The position numbers were made by a program, and so were the translations under genes. Below are positions 59,101-64,000 of a DNA stretch of 64,000 nucleotides, piece after piece. A model generated the notes under the pieces. That model was not told the origin of the DNA. It searched no databases and saw only the letters and a program-made list of their open reading frames with translations. Each line of letters begins with the position of its first letter. Position 1 is the first letter of the stretch. The DNA lies in contig JAUXWB010000328.1 of NCBI GenBank assembly GCA_030684475.1, forward strand, positions 1 through 64,000, read 5' to 3'. This stretch comes from Reyranella sp. Its GTDB lineage: Bacteria > Pseudomonadota > Alphaproteobacteria > Reyranellales > Reyranellaceae.

Positions 59101-59397
59101 TCACCCGCCGCGTTTGAGATCCGATCGCGCCGCCTCGAGGCGGGCGATGGCCTTGGCGACGGCGTCGGCCTGACGGTCCGAGATGCGGCCGTTCGCCTGG
59201 TATTGCCGGCACACGGTCTTGAGAAAGGAGCTGCGTTCCGTGTAGGCCTCGGCGCGTTTCATCAGCGCATCGTGGACGTAGACGGGCGTGTTGCGGCGTT
59301 TCGCCGATCGCGCCCGGAAGATCCTGATCGTGAGGGCGGCGGCGAGGCCGATGCCCCCGGCGATGAGGATCTCCGTCAGCGAGGGAATGGTGATCAT
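59101..59397 (-). CDS. Small hypothetical membrane protein
   Basis: MITIPSLTEILIAGGIGLAAALTIRIFRARSAKRRNTPVYVHDAL. Confidence 0.6.
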   Translation of the reverse strand: MITIPSLTEILIAGGIGLAAALTIRIFRARSAKRRNTPVYVHDALMKRAEAYTERSSFLKTVCRQYQANGRISDRQADAVAKAIARLEAARSDLKRGG

Positions 59398-60767
59398 GGG
59401 CGAAGCGCCGTCTCGGCGCGCTGCGCCATCGCCAGCAGCGGCCGGTCGTGCAGGCGGGGCGCCACGATCTGCAGCCCGACCGGCAGGCCGTCGCGGCCGG
59501 TGCCGCAGGGCACCGAGATGCCGGGCACCAGCGCCAGGTTGAACAGCGGCGTGAAGGCGGCATGGCCGCGCGGGCCCACCTGTCGGTTCTCGATCACCCT
59601 GGGATAGACCTGCTCGACGGGCCACGACACGCAAGCGGTCGTGGGGGTGAGCAGATAGTCGTAGTCGGTGAAGAAGGCGGCGACCGATCGCGCACAGGCG
59701 TCGGCGAAGCGGAACGAGGCCACCACGTCGGTGCCGGGCACGGAACGGCCGCGCTCGATCAGGCTGGCGACATTGTCGCCGAACAGATCCTTCTCCCTCG
59801 CGTGCCGCTCGCCGTAGAGCAGTGCGCTCGCTGCGGCATTGACGGCAGTGAAGGCGGTCTCGGTCGTGTTGTCAGGCCAGGCGACATCGGCCTCTTCGAT
59901 GCGCCAGCCCGCGGCACGCAGCCTGCCGATCGCCGCGTCGAACGCGGCCATGACGTCGGGATCTACGGCGACGTCGAGGCCGAGGCGCGGGCTCGCGGCG
60001 ATGCGCGGGTTGGCAGGCGGCGGCACGTCGAGCAACGCCACCGAATGGGGATCGCGTGGATCGGGGCCGGCCATCACCTCGAACGCCACTCTTGCGTCCG
60101 CGACCGTGCGGCCCATCGGCGCCACGACGCCGTAGAGCGGGCCGTAGGCGCCGCCGAAGCCGAACGGCGTGGGGATGGCGCCGGCCGATGTCTTCAGGCC
60201 GACGACGCCGCAATGCGACGCCGGCCGCCTTCCCGAGCCGCCGCCGTCGGTGCCGAGCGCGATCGGCGTGAAGCCGGCGGCGAGGGCGGCCGCGGCGCCG
60301 CCCGACGATCCGCCCGGCGTCATGGCGGTGTTCATGGGATGGCGCGTGGGGCCGTAGACCTTGTTCTCGGTGTGGCCCTTGGCCGCCATCTCCGGCGTGT
60401 TGGTCATGCCGAGGAAGACGCCGCCGGCATTCCTCAGGCGCTCGACGGCGAGAGCGTCGCGCGGCGGGATGAAATCCTTGTAGAGCAACGAGCCGTTGGT
60501 GACGCGGCGGCCGGCGACCCAGGTCGTGTCCTTCACGGTGTAGGGCACGCCCAGGATCGCGCCATCGAAGCCCTGCTTGCGCCTGACATCGACGGCGTCG
60601 GCCGCGGTGCGCGCCTCGGCCGGGTTGAAATCGACGATGGCGGTCAGCGCCTTGTTACGTGCCTCGACGCGGGCGATCGCCGCCTCGGCGACATCGCGCG
60701 CCGTGGTCTTGCCGCCGCGCACGGCCGCGGCGATGGCGGCGGCGCCCTGATCCAGCAACTCAGTCAT
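59394..60767 (-). CDS. Amidase family protein
   Basis: TPGGSSGGAAAALAAGFTPIALGTDGGGSGRRPASHCGVVGLK signature. Confidence 0.95.
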   Translation of the reverse strand: MTELLDQGAAAIAAAVRGGKTTARDVAEAAIARVEARNKALTAIVDFNPAEARTAADAVDVRRKQGFDGAILGVPYTVKDTTWVAGRRVTNGSLLYKDFIPPRDALAVERLRNAGGVFLGMTNTPEMAAKGHTENKVYGPTRHPMNTAMTPGGSSGGAAAALAAGFTPIALGTDGGGSGRRPASHCGVVGLKTSAGAIPTPFGFGGAYGPLYGVVAPMGRTVADARVAFEVMAGPDPRDPHSVALLDVPPPANPRIAASPRLGLDVAVDPDVMAAFDAAIGRLRAAGWRIEEADVAWPDNTTETAFTAVNAAASALLYGERHAREKDLFGDNVASLIERGRSVPGTDVVASFRFADACARSVAAFFTDYDYLLTPTTACVSWPVEQVYPRVIENRQVGPRGHAAFTPLFNLALVPGISVPCGTGRDGLPVGLQIVAPRLHDRPLLAMAQRAETALRP

Positions 60768-60814
60768 GTGTTTTCCCCCGATACGTTCTTACCAGCATGA
60801 TACGGTGCGCCGCC

Positions 60815-61456
60815 ATGCCGTTGGAGAGTGACCTCTATGCGCCGGTGAAGGCGCTGCTCGAAGGACAAGGCTATGTCGTCAAGGGCGAGGTGCGCGGCTG
60901 CGACGTCGTGGCGGTGCGCGGTGCCGAGCCGCCGGTCGTGATCGAGCTCAAGCGCGCCTTCGGACTGGGCCTGGTGCTGCAGGGGGTCGATCGCCTGGCG
61001 CTCACCGATCTGGTTTATCTCGCGGTCGGCCAGTGGCCCAAGCAGATGAAGAACGTAAGGAAGCTTTGCCGCCGTCTGGGGCTGGGCTTCATCGTGGTGG
61101 GGAGCGGCAAGGCCGACGTCGTGCTCGATCCGGCGCCTTACCTGCCGCGCAAGAACAAACGCAAGGCCGGCCGGCTGCTGGGCGAGCACGCGCGCCGCGT
61201 CGGCGACCCCAACCTGGGCGGCCAGGCGATGCGCGCGCCGCTGATGACCGCCTACCGCCAGCAAGCGCTGCGCTGCGCCGAGCTGCTGGTGGCGAATGGG
61301 CCGATGAAGCTCAAGACCATGCGCGCGGCGGCCGACGTGCCCGATGCTGCCAGGATCCTGCAGCAGGACGTCTACGGCTGGTTCGAACGCATCGAGCGCG
61401 GCCTCTATGGCGTGACGCCCAAGGGGCGGCAGGGGCTGGAGATGTTTCAGCGGTAG
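60815..61456 (+). CDS. DUF2161 / putative PD-(D/E)XK-type phosphodiesterase
   Basis: ESDLYAPVKALLEGQGYVVKGEVRGCDVVAVRGAEPPVVIELKRAFGLGLVLQGVDR. Confidence 0.85.
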   Translation: MPLESDLYAPVKALLEGQGYVVKGEVRGCDVVAVRGAEPPVVIELKRAFGLGLVLQGVDRLALTDLVYLAVGQWPKQMKNVRKLCRRLGLGFIVVGSGKADVVLDPAPYLPRKNKRKAGRLLGEHARRVGDPNLGGQAMRAPLMTAYRQQALRCAELLVANGPMKLKTMRAAADVPDAARILQQDVYGWFERIERGLYGVTPKGRQGLEMFQR

Positions 61457-61468
61457 GGGCGCCGGCGG

Positions 61469-62548
61469 CTACCTCTTCTTCAGCTTCAACAACCTTGCTG
61501 CGTTGCCGCCCAGGATCGCCTGCTTGTCGCCGGCGGTGAGCTTGGCGCCGCGCACGAACTCGAGGGGCTCGTACATGCCCATGTCGAAGGGATAGTCGGT
61601 GCCCATCAAAATGTGATCGCCGCCGTAGGTCTCGACCAGGTATTCGAGCTGGCCAGGCTCGAACACGATGGTGTCGAAGTACATTTTCTTGAGATACCAG
61701 CTCGGCTTCCTCTTGATGCAGAGACGGCAATCGCTGCGCGCACCATGGGCGTGGTCCATGCGGCCGGCATAGGCGGGCAGGAATCCGCCGCCGTGGGCGA
61801 CGCAGACCTTCAGCTTGGGATAGGCGTCCATCACGCCGCCGAAGATCAGGTGGCTGACGGCAACGGTGGAATCGAGCGGATTGCCGATGACGTTGATGAA
61901 GTAGTGGTCGGAGAGGCGGCGGCCCTCGGTGAAGCCGCTGGGGTGCAGGAACACCAGGATGCCGAGTTCCTCGGCCTTGGCGAACACGGGACGGAATTTC
62001 TCCTCCGACAGTTCGGCGCCGTCGACATTGGTGCAGAGCTCGACGCCGCGCAGGCCGAGCTTCCTCACCAGGCGCTCGAGTTCGGCCACGGCGAACTCCG
62101 GCGCCTGCATCGGCACCGTGCCGATGCCGACCAGCCGGTCGGGATGCTGGGCCACGGTGGCGGCGATGTTGTCGTTGATGAGCCGCGTCGCGTCGCGGCC
62201 GACCTCGGGCGGTGTCCAGTAGAAGTACTGCGGCGGGGCGGGCGAGATCGCCTGGATGTCGACACCCATCCGGTCCATGTCGGCCAGCCGCCGCTCGACC
62301 GACGTCAGCATCGGATAGACCGTCTCGCCCTGCGCCTTGTTCACGGCGCGCGTCGGCTCGTTGGAAAACCGGGCGGTCGGCTCGTGGGCCGTGAGGCCGG
62401 CGCGTCGCACGAGCTCGGCCGCCGCTGGCGAGACGATATGGCAGTGGATGTCGATCACCGGCGAAGCGGTTCTGCGTGCGTCGCGGCGAGCGGCGGCGCG
62501 GCGGGCGGAGACGGGACGAGCGGGCGCGGGACGGCAGGAATAGAGCAT
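61469..62548 (-). CDS. Amidohydrolase family protein (ACMSD-like)
   Basis: VIDIHCHIVSPAAAEL, FLHPSGFTEG, HGGGFLPAYAGRMDHAH, ILMGTDYPFDMGMYEP. Confidence 0.9.
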   Translation of the reverse strand: MLYSCRPAPARPVSARRAAARRDARRTASPVIDIHCHIVSPAAAELVRRAGLTAHEPTARFSNEPTRAVNKAQGETVYPMLTSVERRLADMDRMGVDIQAISPAPPQYFYWTPPEVGRDATRLINDNIAATVAQHPDRLVGIGTVPMQAPEFAVAELERLVRKLGLRGVELCTNVDGAELSEEKFRPVFAKAEELGILVFLHPSGFTEGRRLSDHYFINVIGNPLDSTVAVSHLIFGGVMDAYPKLKVCVAHGGGFLPAYAGRMDHAHGARSDCRLCIKRKPSWYLKKMYFDTIVFEPGQLEYLVETYGGDHILMGTDYPFDMGMYEPLEFVRGAKLTAGDKQAILGGNAARLLKLKKR

Positions 62549-62658
62549 CGCGTTTCCCCTTTTGTTTGCCGTCGACGATAGGCGCGCGCGCGCGGGGACG
62601 GCAACCGGGCACCGGCGATCGGCAATATCTTTGACATTCGTGCGCTGGGACGGTTGAG

Positions 62659-63414
62659 TTGGCCGAGCAGTCCGCGCATTCGACTTGTCTTCAGGATGAC
62701 CTTGTCGTGAAATCACTCAATTGGCTGTTGCGCGGTCTGCTGGGACTGGGCGGCGTGCTCCTCGCCTATCAGGCGTGGCCGATCGCTCGCGGTGCGTGGC
62801 AGGCCCAGAAGGCCGACGCCGTCGCCCAGCGGCTGCGCACCGGACAGCCCGTCGAGCTTGCCGCCGTTGCCGCCGGGATTGTCGCCCTCGACCGTGCCGT
62901 CGCCGCCGATCCCGTTGCCAGCCGCTATCTGCAGCGCTCGGAACTGGTGGTGGGCGCCGCCCTCACGCCCTCGCTCAACGTGACGCTGGACCAGCGCGTC
63001 GCCTGGCTGCGCAGCGCGGAGAGCGACCTCGTCGCCGGCCTCGGCAGCGCGCCCGCCCGCGGCGTCGCCTGGGCGCGACTCGCCTCGGTGCGGCAGGGAC
63101 TGCAGGGAACCTCGCGCGGTGTCGTCGATGCGTTGCTAATGTCGATCGACACCTCGCCGCTGCTGAGCCCGATCTGGCCGGCCAGACTGCAGCTGATCCT
63201 CGACAACTGGGTGACCTTCACGCCACAGGAGCGCGAGCGGCTCGCGGCCTACGTCGTCATGACATGGCGACTCAGCGCGGAGCGACGCTGGTTTGCCGCG
63301 GCCATCCGCTCCCCGGTCGACGAACTGTTCGTGCGCTACTTCCTGCGCAACGAGCCCAATGCGCAGGCGGAACTCGCGAAATGGCTGTTCGAAGTGAAGA
63401 GGGACGGCAAATGA
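62659..63414 (+). CDS. Hypothetical membrane-anchored protein
   Basis: N-terminal TM (SLNWLLRGLLGLGGVLLAYQAW); overlaps the next gene. Confidence 0.6.
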   Translation: MAEQSAHSTCLQDDLVVKSLNWLLRGLLGLGGVLLAYQAWPIARGAWQAQKADAVAQRLRTGQPVELAAVAAGIVALDRAVAADPVASRYLQRSELVVGAALTPSLNVTLDQRVAWLRSAESDLVAGLGSAPARGVAWARLASVRQGLQGTSRGVVDALLMSIDTSPLLSPIWPARLQLILDNWVTFTPQERERLAAYVVMTWRLSAERRWFAAAIRSPVDELFVRYFLRNEPNAQAELAKWLFEVKRDGK

Positions 63415-64000
63415 CCTCGCGCGACGCCGGCGAGGGGGCCACCGAGGAGCGTCCGCGGGCGCTCGTGCTGAGGCTGGCCGACACTCTCGTCATCGCGCTG
63501 TTCTTCGCGCCGGTCATGCTGGCTGCGCTGCCGATGGGCGCCAACCGCGACTGGGCGTGGGCGCCGATCGCCGTGGCGATCGGCCTGGTGGCCGTTTTGG
63601 TGGCGCTCGGTTTCGGCGCGGGCAGGGGATTCGAGGTCGGCGAACGCGAACGCCGGCCGCTGCTGGTGCTGATCGCCTGCTTCGGCCTCTTCGTCGCCTT
63701 CGCGCTGCTGCAAGGCTCGTCGATCGCGCCGGCGTCGGGAACCGCCTGGCTCTATGCCGCCGCGCTCCGCATTCTGGGCATCGCCCATGCCGCCGTACCC
63801 GATATCGCCATCGACGCGGCGCGCAATACGCTGCTGAAGTGCATCACCTGCGGGCTGATCTTCCTGGTGGCCCGCGCCATCTGCAGGGATCGCGGTCCGG
63901 CGCGGATGATGCTGGTGCTGCTCGTTGCCAGCGCTGCGCTGGTCGTGACCTACGCCCTGATCATGCAGGTGACGACGCACTCCTGCTACCTCGGCGGCTA
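63411..64000 (+). CDS. O-antigen ligase-like membrane protein (truncated at window edge)
   Basis: Multi-TM N-terminus; open to window end. Confidence 0.55.
   Translation, partial: MTSRDAGEGATEERPRALVLRLADTLVIALFFAPVMLAALPMGANRDWAWAPIAVAIGLVAVLVALGFGAGRGFEVGERERRPLLVLIACFGLFVAFALLQGSSIAPASGTAWLYAAALRILGIAHAAVPDIAIDAARNTLLKCITCGLIFLVARAICRDRGPARMMLVLLVASAALVVTYALIMQVTTHSCYLGG

Overview
GC-rich alphaproteobacterial chromosome segment (Reyranella/Rhodospirillales-like; taxon is an inference), almost entirely coding. Main blocks: DUF2339 membrane protein flanked by REP-like palindrome doublets; paaK; pyk; a four-carbon acid-sugar (ltnD-otnI-otnC-otnK) catabolic cluster plus a glycerate-kinase-type gene; monomeric icd; a stranded 3' fragment of guaA; psd-pssA phospholipid genes; a complete Flp/Tad pilus locus (flp, cpaA-F, tadB, tadC, TadE/G-type genes, tadD); a general stress response (GSR) core (two EcfG-type sigma factors, NepR, PhyR, two histidine kinases) with surrounding stress genes; egtB-egtD ergothioneine genes; an adenylate cyclase gene split by two apparent frameshifts; a thymidine phosphorylase-like/beta-CASP MBL pair; amidase; amidohydrolases; and the start of an O-antigen-ligase-like locus. 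The strongest unexplained signal is a set of promoter-like elements between about 37.3 and 48.8 kb. Six copies of GCAAC-N16-CGTT, one canonical GGAAC-N16-CGTT and one GTAAC-N17-CGTT each sit 20-52 nt upstream of a start codon, in the correct orientation. They define a candidate EcfG (GSR) regulon with an unusual -35, covering ecfG itself, two csbD genes (one exported), egtBD and several uncharacterised small proteins. No tRNA, rRNA, CRISPR or intact mobile element was recognised. All calls are from reading sequence and proteins only; no searches were run.
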